DNA of 59,473 bases from an uncultured Lachnospiraceae bacterium. GTDB lineage: Bacteria; Bacillota; Clostridia; Lachnospirales; Lachnospiraceae. This document shows, in pieces, positions 1 through 8,492 of the stretch. Position 1 is the first letter of the stretch. Each line of letters opens with the position of its first letter. The DNA is taken from contig CANRBX010000011.1 of assembly GCA_947628955.1 (NCBI GenBank), forward strand, positions 1 to 59,473. Reading direction: 5' to 3'. The notes beneath the pieces were generated by a model. The model did no database searches. It was not told the origin of the DNA and worked only from the letters and a program-made list of their open reading frames with translations. The position numbers and the translations under genes were made by a program.

Positions 1-666
1 ATCCACCGCCTGAACCGCCAGGTGGAGGAGGTGCTCTACCCGGCGATGGAGGATTTCGCGATCGACATCATGATCGGCAAGGGCGCGGCCGCGCGTTCGG
101 TGCGGCTTGACCTTCCGCACTTTACGCTGATCGGGGCGACGACGAGGGCCGGGATGCTCTCCGCGCCGCTGCGGGACCGTTTTGGCGTCGTCAGCCATCT
201 GGAATACTACTCGGAAAAGGAACTGCAGACGATCGTGTTCCGCTCGGCAAAGGTGCTGGGTGTGGAGATCGACAGCCGCGGCGCGCTCGAGATCGCGCGG
301 CGCTCCAGAGGGACGCCGAGGCTTGCCAACCGGATGCTCAAGCGCGTCCGGGACTATGCGCAGGTGTGCTATGAGGGGAAGATCTCTTCGGCGATCGCCG
401 CGGAGGCGCTCGATATGCTCGAGGTGGACCGCTACGGGCTTGACCGGATCGACCGGGGGATCCTGGAGCTGATGATCGATAAATTCGGCGGGGGGCCTGT
501 GGGTCTCGACACGCTTTCCGCCGCGATCGGCGAGGACGCGGGCACGATCGAGGATGTTTACGAGCCGTATCTGATCAAAAACGGCTTCCTGAACCGGACG
601 CCAAAAGGGCGCGTCGCGACAGATTTCGCCTATTCCCATCTGGGGCGCACAAGACAGGAGTCCTAG
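1..666 (+). CDS. ruvB: Holliday junction branch migration ATPase RuvB, C-terminal part (5' end outside window)
   Basis: RuvB is the hexameric AAA+ motor that, with RuvA, drives branch migration of Holliday junctions. The reading frame is open from base 1, so the Walker A region lies upstream of the window. What remains is the second half of the AAA+ domain, including the IGATTRAG sensor-1 stretch and the LRDRFG arginine-finger motif, followed by the lid and the winged-helix domain ([20 protein letters not shown] and EPYLIKNGF) that binds DNA. The C-terminus is complete and of normal RuvB length. The stop codon lies at the left edge of a palindromic element (664-811). ruvB followed by zapA and a U32 peptidase is a common Lachnospiraceae order. 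The family assignment is firm. Confidence 0.97.
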   Translation: MHRLNRQVEEVLYPAMEDFAIDIMIGKGAAARSVRLDLPHFTLIGATTRAGMLSAPLRDRFGVVSHLEYYSEKELQTIVFRSAKVLGVEIDSRGALEIARRSRGTPRLANRMLKRVRDYAQVCYEGKISSAIAAEALDMLEVDRYGLDRIDRGILELMIDKFGGGPVGLDTLSAAIGEDAGTIEDVYEPYLIKNGFLNRTPKGRVATDFAYSHLGRTRQES

Positions 667-811
667 CGCAAGTTATTGTTCACTCCGTGACCAATAACGA
701 GCAGTTTGGGCATGCAAATTCGCTTCGCGAAGCCCAAACTGCCTCCTGAATCACTTCCTTACGGCCTCAGCAGCAAGTGCTTCGGCCTGGTCTGAACAGT
801 AACTAGCGCAA
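664..811. repeat. Palindromic MITE-like element flanked by 8-bp direct repeats
   Basis: TAGCGCAA occurs at 664-671 (overlapping the ruvB stop) and again at 804-811. Between them, 672-682 and 793-803 form an inverted repeat with one mismatch (GTTATTGTTCA / TGAACAGTAAC). Inside are a second hairpin (672-683 with 687-698), a perfect 11-bp inverted repeat GCAGTTTGGGC / GCCCAAACTGC (701-711, 732-742) and the palindrome CTTCGCGAAG (723-732). This is the layout of a small non-coding mobile element with a target-site duplication, or of a structured 3' UTR. No ORF of note lies in it. Confidence 0.55.
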
Positions 812-842
812 CTGATTAGCCTACGTCCGCGCGAAGAAACAG

Positions 843-870
843 TTGTATTTTTCTGAAATTCGCTTATAAT
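843..870 (+). promoter_or_regulatory. Candidate sigma-A promoter for zapA
   Basis: TTGTAT (843-848), a 16-bp spacer and a perfect TATAAT (865-870) lie just ahead of the zapA ribosome binding site. The -10 box is perfect and the -35 box is weak. Confidence 0.5.
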
Positions 871-901
871 GGACTTAAGACAAGAGAAAGGAAGGCTATC
901 C

Positions 902-1309
902 ATGTCATCCAGAAATAAAACACAGGTGATAATAGCGGGGAAGATATACACGCTCTGCGGCTATGAGAGTGAAGAATACCTGCAGCGCGTGGCGACCTAT
1001 CTGAACAGCAGAATTGCGGAGTTCAAGAATCTGGAAGGATACCACAGAATGTCTTCAGATCTGAAGGGCATCATGTTGGACCTGAATATCGCGGACGATT
1101 ATTTTAAGATGAAAAAGAAGGTGGAGGAGCTGGAGCAGGAGCTTTCACAGAAGGACAGGGAACTTTACGATCTCAAGCATGAACTGATCACGGCGCAGAT
1201 CAGGATCGAAAATTCCGGGAAAGACACTGCTGCTCTTGAAGAGAAGAACGCGCAGCTTCAGAAGGAAAATATTCAGTTGGAGACTCAGCTTCGAAACCAT
1301 AAGCGATAG
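902..1309 (+). CDS. zapA: Cell division protein ZapA
   Basis: ZapA binds FtsZ and bundles its filaments at the division ring. The 135-residue product opens with the typical beta strand and phrase (TQVIIAGKIYTLCGYESEEYL), then has a globular head to about residue 75 and a long C-terminal coiled coil (about 75-130) rich in E, K, Q and L, longer than in minimal ZapA but usual for Lachnospiraceae. The ATG at 902 is chosen because AAGGAAGG lies 6-7 bases upstream; an upstream in-frame start at 869 would overlap the candidate -10 box. It lies between ruvB and a U32 peptidase gene, where it is usually found in this family. Confidence 0.88.
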   Translation: MSSRNKTQVIIAGKIYTLCGYESEEYLQRVATYLNSRIAEFKNLEGYHRMSSDLKGIMLDLNIADDYFKMKKKVEELEQELSQKDRELYDLKHELITAQIRIENSGKDTAALEEKNAQLQKENIQLETQLRNHKR

Positions 1310-1318
1310 AAGACGGAC

Positions 1319-1376
1319 GGCTGCAATTCTTTACAGGCATCTTCCGTGACGGAAGGTGCCGGAAATGATTGCAGCC
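1319..1376 (+). other. Nested stem-loop between zapA and the U32 peptidase gene
   Basis: The outer arms GGCTGCAAT (1319-1327) and ATTGCAGCC (1368-1376) enclose a second, almost perfect stem GGCATCTTCCG / CGGAAGGTGCC (1336-1346, 1350-1360). There is no proper T-run after it, so it may be a weak terminator, an RNA-processing site or a 5' UTR structure of the next gene. Confidence 0.5.
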
Positions 1377-1443
1377 ACTTTCGTATATGATGATGCCAGG
1401 GTCAAAAGTCATAATGACATATTTCAGGCAAAGGAAGGATACT

Positions 1444-4185
1444 ATGTGGGAACTGCTGGCACCGGCCGGTTCATATGAGAGCATCAAAGCCGCGGTAAAT
1501 GCCGGGGCCGACGCAGTCTATGCGGGCGGCAGCCTGTTTGGGGCCAGGGCCTATGCGGATAATCCGGATGAAGAACATCTGATCCGGGGGATTGAATATT
1601 GTCACCTGCACGGGTGCAGACTGTACCTGACGGTGAACACCCTGCTGAAGGAGCAGGAGCTCGAGGAAAAGCTGGAGCCGTTTCTGCGCCCGTACTGGCA
1701 GAACGGTGTGGACGGACTGATCGTGCAGGATCTCGGCGTGGCCTGTCTTGTGCGCGAGCGTTTTCCGGGCCTGCCGCTTCACGCGAGCACCCAGATGACG
1801 GTGACCGGGCCGGAAGGAGCGCGCTTTCTTGAAAAAATGGGTTTTACGCGCGTTGTCCCCGCACGGGAGCTGTCGCTTGCGGAAATCCGTGCGATCACCG
1901 CAGAGACGGGGCTGGAGGTCGAGACCTTTATCCATGGCGCGATGTGCTACTGTTATTCCGGGCAGTGCCTTTTCAGCAGCCTGATCGGGGGAAGGAGCGG
2001 CAACCGCGGGCGCTGCGCCCAGCCGTGCAGGCTTCCGCTGCGCATCCCGGACGGGGCAGGGAAGGAGAGCGGGAGTTCCTGCCTCCTGAGCATGAAGGAT
2101 ATGTGCACCCTGGATCTGCTGCCGGATATCCTGGCGGCAGGCGTTGTGTCTCTCAAGATAGAGGGGCGGATGAAGCGGCCGGAGTATACGGCCGGAGTCG
2201 TGAGCGTTTACCGGAAATATCTGGATCTGTACCAGGCCTCCGGCCGGGATGGCTACCACATAGAAGAGAGCGACAGGACGCTCCTGCTGGATCTCTACAA
2301 CCGCGGCGGCTTTTCCGGCGGCTATTACCGGATGCACAACGGGCCGGCCATGATGTCCATGAAGCGGCCCAACCATATGGGGACACCGGCGCTTCGCACG
2401 GACGCCGGAGCGGGTTTGCCGCGCGGCGGTCGGCAGCGCGCGGGATACAAAAAAGAAAGCGGGGGATTTCTGCAGGCGACCGCGCTTGAGACGCTCGGAA
2501 AAGGCGACATCATTGAACTGGCGCCCGGCGCGGAGATTACGCTTGCGGAGGATGTACGCCGCGGAGGCACCGTACGGCTGCCAGCGGGAAAAGCGCAGCT
2601 GCCGGCGGGGAGCATTCTTTACAGAACGAAAAATGCGCGGCTCCTGAAAAGGCTGGAGGAAGAGTACGTGCTTGCCAAGCGCAGGGAGCCGGTCCGCGGC
2701 AGGTTTGTGATCACGGCCGATGCGCCGGCCGTCCTGACGCTGGAATGCCGTGGCGTGAAAATCGAATGCCGCGCAGAGATCGCGGAGCCTGCCGTAAATC
2801 AGCCGGCGTCGGCGGAGTCTGTCCGGCGGCAGATGCAGAAGACAGGAGGCACGCCGTTTGTCTTTGAGCGTCTGGAGATCACGATTGCCGACGGACTGTT
2901 TGTGCCGCTGGCGAAGATCAATGAACTGAGGCGCAGCGGCTTTGAGCGGCTGTGCAGCGCGATACTCCGGCAGCGGATGCCCGCACAGGCGGATCATGAA
3001 ATGACAGACCAGGCAGCTGAAGAGCCGGGCCGGTGGCCGGCGGGCTATCCGGGCGAAGAACCAGATTATGAAATATCAGGCCGGGCAGATGAAGAACCGG
3101 GCCGGTGGCCGGCGGGCTGTCCGGGCAAAGAACCGAATCACGAAATGACAGGCCAGGCAGATGAAGAGCCGGGGCAGCTGAAGACGGGCTGTCCGGGCGA
3201 AGAACCGGATTATGAAATGACAGATCAGGCAGATGGAGAGGCGGGCTGGCGACCGAATGCCCGCACGGACAGCCTGCCCGGGGAGGCGGGAGAGAAGGCC
3301 GCGCCGCGCGTGAATGTTCTGGTGACGACGGAGCAGCAGCTGGATGCGGTTTTGAAATACGACGGCGAGGGGATCGATATCATCTATCTGGACAGCATGT
3401 TCTTAGATGAGGCGTCGGGCCCGCGCAGGCGCAGGGCGGATGACCGGGACGGGGAAGCTTTCTCTGAGAGGCTCCTGCGCCTCACAAAGCGGATAAAGGA
3501 GCGCGGATACCGCTGCTTCCTGAACTGTCCGCCGGTGTTGCGCAGCCGGGACAGAGAGCTGCTGACGGATGACGCGGTGCAGGCGTGGCTGTGCCGGGCG
3601 GACGGATTTCTGGTCCACACGGTCGATCAGCTGGCGTTTTTCCGCGAGTTTGTGAGGGAAAAACACCCGGCGGCGCAGCTTGTATCGGATGAAAACCTCT
3701 ATGCGCTGAACCGCCGGGCGGAGCATTTTCTCTCTGGCTGCGGCGTGTCGGCAGTCACGCTTCCGGCGGAGCTGAATTTCCGGGAACTGATGCAGCTTGA
3801 CCGGGAGGGCGCGGAGCTTGTGGTCTACGGCTATCAGCCGCTGATGCAGTCGGCCCAGTGCGTACTGAAAAATACCTCGGGCTGTACCGGCATTCCGTCC
3901 GTCACTTTCCTGGCCGACAGGAAAAATGCCAGGTTCCCGGTGCTGAACCGCTGCGCAGTCTGCTGCAATACGATTTTCAACAGTGTCCCGCTGATGCTGT
4001 GCGGATGCCTGCCGGAGCTGAAAAGACTGGGGCTCTCCCGCGTCCGGCTCTCGTTTACCATCGAATCCGGGCAGGAGACGTCGCGTATTCTTGCACGGTG
4101 CATGGGACTTCTCCGGGAAGGCGCGGCAGAAAACCTTCCGGGGGCAGGGACGACGCGCGGACACTTTAAAAGAGGAGTAGAGTAG
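1444..4185 (+). CDS. U32 family peptidase / prephenate-dependent tRNA-modification-like protein (YegQ/RlhA type) with internal repeats
   Basis: The 913-residue protein starts MWELLAPAGSYESI and contains the U32 signature region (ETFIHGAMCYCYSGQC, then GNRGRCAQPCRLP) within residues 1-330. These Cys residues belong to the family metal-binding set. Members are annotated as collagenase-like peptidases, and some act in RNA hydroxylation (RlhA, TrhP); which applies here cannot be told. A C-terminal DUF3656-like portion is split by a low-complexity insert of about 72-bp tandem repeats (3001-3250). The ATG at 1444 is preceded by AAGGAAGG; earlier in-frame starts lie in the upstream stem-loop. The stop is 3 bp from the next start, so the gene is probably cotranscribed with the FtsW-like gene. 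Confidence 0.85.
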   Translation: MWELLAPAGSYESIKAAVNAGADAVYAGGSLFGARAYADNPDEEHLIRGIEYCHLHGCRLYLTVNTLLKEQELEEKLEPFLRPYWQNGVDGLIVQDLGVACLVRERFPGLPLHASTQMTVTGPEGARFLEKMGFTRVVPARELSLAEIRAITAETGLEVETFIHGAMCYCYSGQCLFSSLIGGRSGNRGRCAQPCRLPLRIPDGAGKESGSSCLLSMKDMCTLDLLPDILAAGVVSLKIEGRMKRPEYTAGVVSVYRKYLDLYQASGRDGYHIEESDRTLLLDLYNRGGFSGGYYRMHNGPAMMSMKRPNHMGTPALRTDAGAGLPRGGRQRAGYKKESGGFLQATALETLGKGDIIELAPGAEITLAEDVRRGGTVRLPAGKAQLPAGSILYRTKNARLLKRLEEEYVLAKRREPVRGRFVITADAPAVLTLECRGVKIECRAEIAEPAVNQPASAESVRRQMQKTGGTPFVFERLEITIADGLFVPLAKINELRRSGFERLCSAILRQRMPAQADHEMTDQAAEEPGRWPAGYPGEEPDYEISGRADEEPGRWPAGCPGKEPNHEMTGQADEEPGQLKTGCPGEEPDYEMTDQADGEAGWRPNARTDSLPGEAGEKAAPRVNVLVTTEQQLDAVLKYDGEGIDIIYLDSMFLDEASGPRRRRADDRDGEAFSERLLRLTKRIKERGYRCFLNCPPVLRSRDRELLTDDAVQAWLCRADGFLVHTVDQLAFFREFVREKHPAAQLVSDENLYALNRRAEHFLSGCGVSAVTLPAELNFRELMQLDREGAELVVYGYQPLMQSAQCVLKNTSGCTGIPSVTFLADRKNARFPVLNRCAVCCNTIFNSVPLMLCGCLPELKRLGLSRVRLSFTIESGQETSRILARCMGLLREGAAENLPGAGTTRGHFKRGVE
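3001..3250 (+). repeat. In-frame 72-bp tandem repeat (about 3.5 copies) in the U32 gene
   Basis: Units start at 3001, 3073, 3145 and 3217 (partial). Each encodes 24 residues of the type MTDQADEEPGRWPAGCPGEE followed by PDYE. They form an acidic, proline-rich linker between two conserved parts of the protein. The copies differ by point changes, so the array is not brand new. Confidence 0.85.
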
Positions 4186-4188
4186 TAA

Positions 4189-5979
4189 ATGACGGATCTT
4201 ATCATTCAGGTGTCAAAATATCTGATCATCATACTGATGGCCCTGTATACGCTGCAGTGCTTTACGGTATTCCGGCAGAGGGACGAGGAGGCAAAGAGCT
4301 ACCTGTTCCTCCGCCAGAACATGCTGATGTTTTTCATGCATTTTGTGGCTTTCATGGTGCTGTATCTGGAACTCGCGGAGACCACGGTTCTGCTGTTTTA
4401 CGGGGCGCAGGTGCTGTATCTGGCCGCGGTGCTTGTGCTGTTCGGAAATCTTTACCGGAAGGCCTCGCGCCTGCTGATCAACAATATGTGCATGCTGACC
4501 TGCATCGGGTTCATCATGATCACGCGGCTGTCCTATGAGCAGAGCGTCAAGCAGTTCAAGATTGCGGTGATGTCGTCGGTGGTGGCGCTGCTGATCCCTG
4601 TGATCATCCGCAGGCTGCGGTTTATCACGAGGATGTACTGGGCTTATACGCTGCTCGGCATCGGCATGCTCGGCCTTGTGGCGGTCGCCGCGCGCTCCAC
4701 CTATGGGGCGAAGCTGTCCTTTGAAATCGGCGGGATATCTGTCCAGCCGTCGGAGTTCGTAAAGATCATTTTTGTGTTTGCGATCGCCGGCCTGCTCACG
4801 CACGCGAGGGATTTCCGGCGGATCGTGATCGCGACGGCGCTTGCGGCGCTGCACGTCCTGATCCTGGTTGTGTCGAAGGATCTCGGGAGCGCGCTGATCT
4901 TTTTCGTCACGTATCTCGTGATGCTGTTTGTGTCCACGCGGAATCCGTTCTATGTGCTGGCGGGCGTGCTTTCCGGGTCTCTGGCCGCGGTGGGGGCGTA
5001 TTTCCTGTTCGGCCATGTGCGCGTGCGCGTGCAGGCCTGGAAGGATCCGTTCAAGGATTACCAGGGGGACGGATACCAGATCGGGCAGTCTCTCTTTGCG
5101 ATCAGCGCGGGAAGCTGGTTCGGGACGGGACTGTGTCAGGGCTCTCCCGGGGCGATCCCGCTGGCGGCGCAGGACATGATGTTCTCGGCGATCTGCGAGG
5201 AGCTCGGAAGCATTTTCGGCATCTGCCTGATCCTTGTATGCATGAGCTGCTTTATCATGTTTGTCAACATCTCCATGCAGCTGACAAACCGGTATTACCG
5301 CCTGGTCGCGGTCGGGCTGGGCACGACCTACGCGGTGCAGACTTTTCTCACGGTGGGAGGCGTCATCAAGCTGATCCCCCTGACGGGCGTCACGCTGCCT
5401 CTGGTCAGCTACGGCGGAAGCTCCATGCTGAGTACGCTGATCATGTTTGCCATTGTTCAGGGACTTTACATGCTGCAGAGGGATGAAGAGAGCAGGAGCG
5501 AACAGAAGCTGATGAGGGAGACGGATGCGGCAGGATACCGCGGCGGGGATGAGGACTACAACGGCTACTATGATCAGGGCTACTACGGCCGTGACGGCGG
5601 CGGATATGACGGCTACGGCCGGGACGACGGCGGATATGACGGCTATGGCCGGGATGGCGGCGGGTATGACGGCTACGGCCGGGACGGCGGCGGATATGAC
5701 GGCTACGGCCGGGACGGCGGTGGATATGACGGCTACAGCCGGGACGGCGCCGGCTACGCGGAGGACGGATACGCCGGGGCGCAGGAGGGATATTATGAAG
5801 ACGACGGATACGCCGGAGAAGACTATGGGTGGGAAGACAGCACCGGGCAGGAGGAAGGATACTATGACAGCAGCGGATACGCCGGGCCAAGGTACGAATA
5901 CTACTCAGACGACGGGGCAGACTTCCCGGGAGACGGATACTGGGACGGAGAACCGGACGAGAGACCGGGAAAAAAGTAA
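4189..5979 (+). CDS. FtsW/RodA/SpoVE-family peptidoglycan glycosyltransferase with repetitive Gly-Tyr-Asp tail
   Basis: SEDS-family membrane enzyme that polymerises lipid II into glycan strands together with a class B PBP. About ten hydrophobic helices fill residues 1-430. Family motifs include QPSEFVKI, KDLGSALIFF and the late region GVTLPLVSYGGSSML. After the last helix the protein carries an unusual tail of about 160 residues rich in G, Y and D, with a 10-residue tandem repeat (GYGRDGGGYD). The next gene encodes its likely PBP partner, and its best start lies inside this tail, a sign of translational coupling. FtsW, RodA and SpoVE cannot be told apart by eye; the PBP pairing fits a division or elongation pair such as FtsW-PbpA. 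Confidence 0.9.
   Translation: MTDLIIQVSKYLIIILMALYTLQCFTVFRQRDEEAKSYLFLRQNMLMFFMHFVAFMVLYLELAETTVLLFYGAQVLYLAAVLVLFGNLYRKASRLLINNMCMLTCIGFIMITRLSYEQSVKQFKIAVMSSVVALLIPVIIRRLRFITRMYWAYTLLGIGMLGLVAVAARSTYGAKLSFEIGGISVQPSEFVKIIFVFAIAGLLTHARDFRRIVIATALAALHVLILVVSKDLGSALIFFVTYLVMLFVSTRNPFYVLAGVLSGSLAAVGAYFLFGHVRVRVQAWKDPFKDYQGDGYQIGQSLFAISAGSWFGTGLCQGSPGAIPLAAQDMMFSAICEELGSIFGICLILVCMSCFIMFVNISMQLTNRYYRLVAVGLGTTYAVQTFLTVGGVIKLIPLTGVTLPLVSYGGSSMLSTLIMFAIVQGLYMLQRDEESRSEQKLMRETDAAGYRGGDEDYNGYYDQGYYGRDGGGYDGYGRDDGGYDGYGRDGGGYDGYGRDGGGYDGYGRDGGGYDGYSRDGAGYAEDGYAGAQEGYYEDDGYAGEDYGWEDSTGQEEGYYDSSGYAGPRYEYYSDDGADFPGDGYWDGEPDERPGKK
5580..5745 (+). repeat. In-frame 30-bp tandem repeat encoding a Gly-Tyr-Asp-rich tail
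   Basis: About five near-identical 30-bp units (GGCTACGGCCGGGACGGCGG plus CGGATATGAC) encode decapeptides GYGRDGGGYD at the C-terminal, presumably cytoplasmic, tail of the FtsW-like protein. Near-identity of the copies suggests recent expansion or ongoing copy-number change. Confidence 0.88.
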
Positions 5980-7453
5980 GATCCCGGTTCGGGTGAAGGA
6001 AGTATACTTTGAGCAGGAGCCGGAGCCGACGGACGGCAGAGGCCGCAATACGGAGCTCGCGATCGTCACGTACACCTTTGTCTTTCTGTTTCTGATCATG
6101 ATCGGGTACCTTGTGTATCTCAATACCTGGAAGGCAAAAGAACTGAATTCCAATGTGTACAACACAAAGGACAATATCAATATGGACAAATACATCCGCG
6201 GATCCATCCTCTCCGCGGACGGGAGCGTGCTGGCGCAGACCGTCACCGCGGAGGACGGAACGGAGGTCAGGGAGTATCCGTTTGCGAACAAATTCGCACA
6301 CATCATCGGCTACTCAACGAACGGGCAGTCCGGTCTGGAGGCGAGCTGCAACCGGGAGCTTCTGTCCTCCCACGTCTCCGTGCTCTCGCATCTGAATGAG
6401 GAAGAGGATGTGAAGACGCCGGGGGACTCGGTGGTCGTGACACTGAACGCGAACCTCCAGAGCGTGGCGTACGACGCGCTGGGCTCGTACAAGGGGGCGG
6501 TCGTGGCGCTGGAGCCGGATACCGGAAAGATCCTTGTGATGGTCTCAAAGCCGGATTTTGACCCGAATACGATCGGGGAGGTCTGGGAGAGCCTGGTCAC
6601 GGACAATACAAGCAGCGTGCTGCTGAACCGGGCGACGCAGGGGCTCTATCCGCCGGGCTCCACGTTCAAGATTCTCACGACGCTCGCCTACATGCGGCAG
6701 AAGCCGGGAGAGTTCCGGAATTTCCAGTATGACTGTATCTCGCAGGTCACCGTAAATGATGTGACGATCAACTGCTATCAGAACAAGGCGCACGGCCAGG
6801 AGGATCTTAAGAGCGCGTTTGCGCATTCCTGCAATACCGCGTTTGCGACGATCGGGATGGAGCTTGACAGCGATGATTTCCACTCGCTCTGCGAGGAATT
6901 TCTCTTCAACCGGGCGCTCCCGACCACCATGCAGCACAGCACGTCCCAGTTTACCCTGGAGGGCGGCGCGTCCTACGGCGATCAGATGACGACGGCGATC
7001 GGGCAGGGCGAGACGCTGATGACGCCGCTTCACATGGCGCTTGTCGCGGCGACGGTGGCGAACGGCGGGATCATGATGAAGCCGTACTGCATCGACCATA
7101 TCCAGACGTACGACGGCGAGCTGGTATCCTCTGTGAAGCCTGCCAGGTACAAGCGGATGATGACGGAGGAGGAGGCGCGCATCCTCAGCGAGTACATGCG
7201 GGAGACGGTCCTGAGCGGCACGGCCTCGGAGCTCGGATGGTACAATTTTTCCGCGGCCGGAAAGACGGGCTCGGCGGAGTACTACAGCGGGGATTCCGGG
7301 CGGACGCATTCGTGGTTTGTCGGATTTTCCGACGTGGACGACCCGGATCTGGTCGTGGCGGTGATCGCCGAGGACGGCGGCGCGGGAAGCACGACCGCGG
7401 TTCCGATCGCCTCGCAGATTTTCCAGGCATATTACAGCATATACGGGAACTGA
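5864..7453 (+). CDS. Class B penicillin-binding protein (FtsI/PbpA-like transpeptidase)
   Basis: A membrane-anchored transpeptidase that cross-links peptidoglycan. It has one N-terminal helix (LAIVTYTFVFLFLIMIGYLV) and a short pedestal, then the transpeptidase domain with all three catalytic motifs: SxxK as STFK in YPPGSTFKIL, SxN as SCN, and KTG in AAGKTGSAEYY. At 529 residues it is slightly long. The start is uncertain: ATG 5864 has a strong GAGGAAGG 5 bases upstream but overlaps the FtsW-like gene by 116 bp, while GTG 5993, just after that gene's stop, gives 486 residues, nearer the usual PbpA length, with no obvious Shine-Dalgarno. The reading frame further upstream is a shadow of the Gly-Tyr-Asp repeat. 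Confidence 0.9.
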   Translation: MTAADTPGQGTNTTQTTGQTSRETDTGTENRTRDREKSKIPVRVKEVYFEQEPEPTDGRGRNTELAIVTYTFVFLFLIMIGYLVYLNTWKAKELNSNVYNTKDNINMDKYIRGSILSADGSVLAQTVTAEDGTEVREYPFANKFAHIIGYSTNGQSGLEASCNRELLSSHVSVLSHLNEEEDVKTPGDSVVVTLNANLQSVAYDALGSYKGAVVALEPDTGKILVMVSKPDFDPNTIGEVWESLVTDNTSSVLLNRATQGLYPPGSTFKILTTLAYMRQKPGEFRNFQYDCISQVTVNDVTINCYQNKAHGQEDLKSAFAHSCNTAFATIGMELDSDDFHSLCEEFLFNRALPTTMQHSTSQFTLEGGASYGDQMTTAIGQGETLMTPLHMALVAATVANGGIMMKPYCIDHIQTYDGELVSSVKPARYKRMMTEEEARILSEYMRETVLSGTASELGWYNFSAAGKTGSAEYYSGDSGRTHSWFVGFSDVDDPDLVVAVIAEDGGAGSTTAVPIASQIFQAYYSIYGN

Positions 7454-7482
7454 GGCACGCCGCGGATATTTCCGATTTCTGG

Positions 7483-7511
7483 TTGCGCGATCATCAAAAA
7501 AGAGTTATACT
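7483..7511 (+). promoter_or_regulatory. Candidate promoter for the Nudix gene
   Basis: TTGCGC (7483-7488), a 17-bp spacer and TATACT (7506-7511), followed after 30 bp by AGGAGGG and the Nudix start. Confidence 0.5.
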
Positions 7512-7553
7512 GTTTGCAGTCATATGTGGCACACGCAGACAGGAGGGATTGCA

Positions 7554-8006
7554 ATGATCGAGGCAACAAGCTGTGGCGGTGTGGTGATATTCAGAGGAAA
7601 GATCCTTGTGCTTTACAAGAGCTACAAGAACAAGTACGAGGGCTGGGTTCTGCCGAAGGGAACGGTGGAAGAGGGGGAAGAATTTAAGGAGACTGCCCTT
7701 CGCGAGGTGATGGAGGAGACCGGCGTTACCGCTTCCATTATTAAATATATCGGAAAAAGCCAGTATACGTTCAACGTGCCGGAGGATACCGTTGCAAAGG
7801 ATGTGCACTGGTATCTGATGATGGCGGACAGCTATTACAGCAAGCCACAGCGAGAAGAGTATTTTATCGATTCGGGGTACTACAAATATCATGAAGCTTA
7901 TCATCTTCTCAAGTTCTCAAATGAGAAGATGATCCTTGAAAAAGCATACAATGAGTATTTGAATCTCAAAAAAAACAATCTTTGGGGAACACGAAAATAC
8001 TTCTAG
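7554..8006 (+). CDS. Nudix hydrolase
   Basis: The 150-residue protein contains a complete Nudix box, GTVEEGEEFKETALREVMEE followed by TGV, which matches GX5EX7REUXEEXGU. Such enzymes cleave nucleoside diphosphates linked to another moiety, using Mg bound by the Glu residues of the box. The first strand (ATSCGGVVIFRGKILVLYK) and the phrase EGWVLPKG are typical of the diadenosine-polyphosphate or NUDT2-like group, but the substrate cannot be read from sequence. The ATG at 7554 sits after AGGAGGG. It has its own candidate promoter and appears to be a stand-alone or first gene before the small gene at 8139. Confidence 0.9.
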   Translation: MIEATSCGGVVIFRGKILVLYKSYKNKYEGWVLPKGTVEEGEEFKETALREVMEETGVTASIIKYIGKSQYTFNVPEDTVAKDVHWYLMMADSYYSKPQREEYFIDSGYYKYHEAYHLLKFSNEKMILEKAYNEYLNLKKNNLWGTRKYF

Positions 8007-8138
8007 TACAACACACCGGTGCGGGACGGCAGGAGACATGCCCTCCGCACGGATCCACAGGGTGCCGGGATTCTGCTGCAGCGGGATGTCGGCATCTTTT
8101 GAACCTGGCGGCATTTTCATGAGGAACAGGAGAGCAAA

Positions 8139-8465
8139 ATGAACTGGTATCCGCGGCTTTATCTGAGCAAAACTGCCGAGGCAAAGAAGGAAAAACTGAT
8201 TCAAAAGATAGAATCCGGGAAGACTCCTGTTAATACGTATCTTCTGACGCTTGCCCCCGGCGAGAGGAACCAGCTTGAGATCCTTCCTGTGTGGGACCTG
8301 CGGTTCCGCTTTAACCGGCAGCAGCTTCCGCTGATCGTCGGGATCGGCTGCGGAAAGGCGGAGGCATTTGAGCTTGTGCGCAGAATCACGGAGGATGTCT
8401 ACCGGGAGACGGGCGGAGCAGGGCTGAAAAAGTATTTTGAGGCGGGCATGGAGAAGGAGCTATAA
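8139..8465 (+). CDS. Small conserved-looking cytosolic protein of unknown function
   Basis: 108 residues with no signal peptide, membrane helix or motif I recognise. It begins MNWYPRLYLSKTAEAKKEKL and ends with a stretch that looks alpha/beta folded (LPLIVGIGCGKAEAFELVRR). AGGAGAG lies 6-7 bases before the ATG. The third-position pattern (G/C-rich wobble) matches the neighbours, which supports it being a real gene. It is followed after 27 bp by the DUF2953 gene and then gerW, so it may belong to a sporulation-related operon; that is inference from position only. Confidence 0.7.
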   Translation: MNWYPRLYLSKTAEAKKEKLIQKIESGKTPVNTYLLTLAPGERNQLEILPVWDLRFRFNRQQLPLIVGIGCGKAEAFELVRRITEDVYRETGGAGLKKYFEAGMEKEL

Positions 8466-8492
8466 TCAGGCAGAGAGGTCAGCAGTGGGAAT

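Noticed and set aside
1471..2997. Long open frame on the minus strand inside the U32 gene
   Set aside because: It is a shadow caused by GC-rich codons of the plus-strand gene; no family resemblance, wrong composition (Arg/His/Pro-rich) and no ribosome site.
5525..5863. N-terminal Thr/Met/Arg-rich extension of the PBP frame
   Set aside because: It is the FtsW tail repeat read in another frame (MTATAGT repeats); no ribosome site precedes it.
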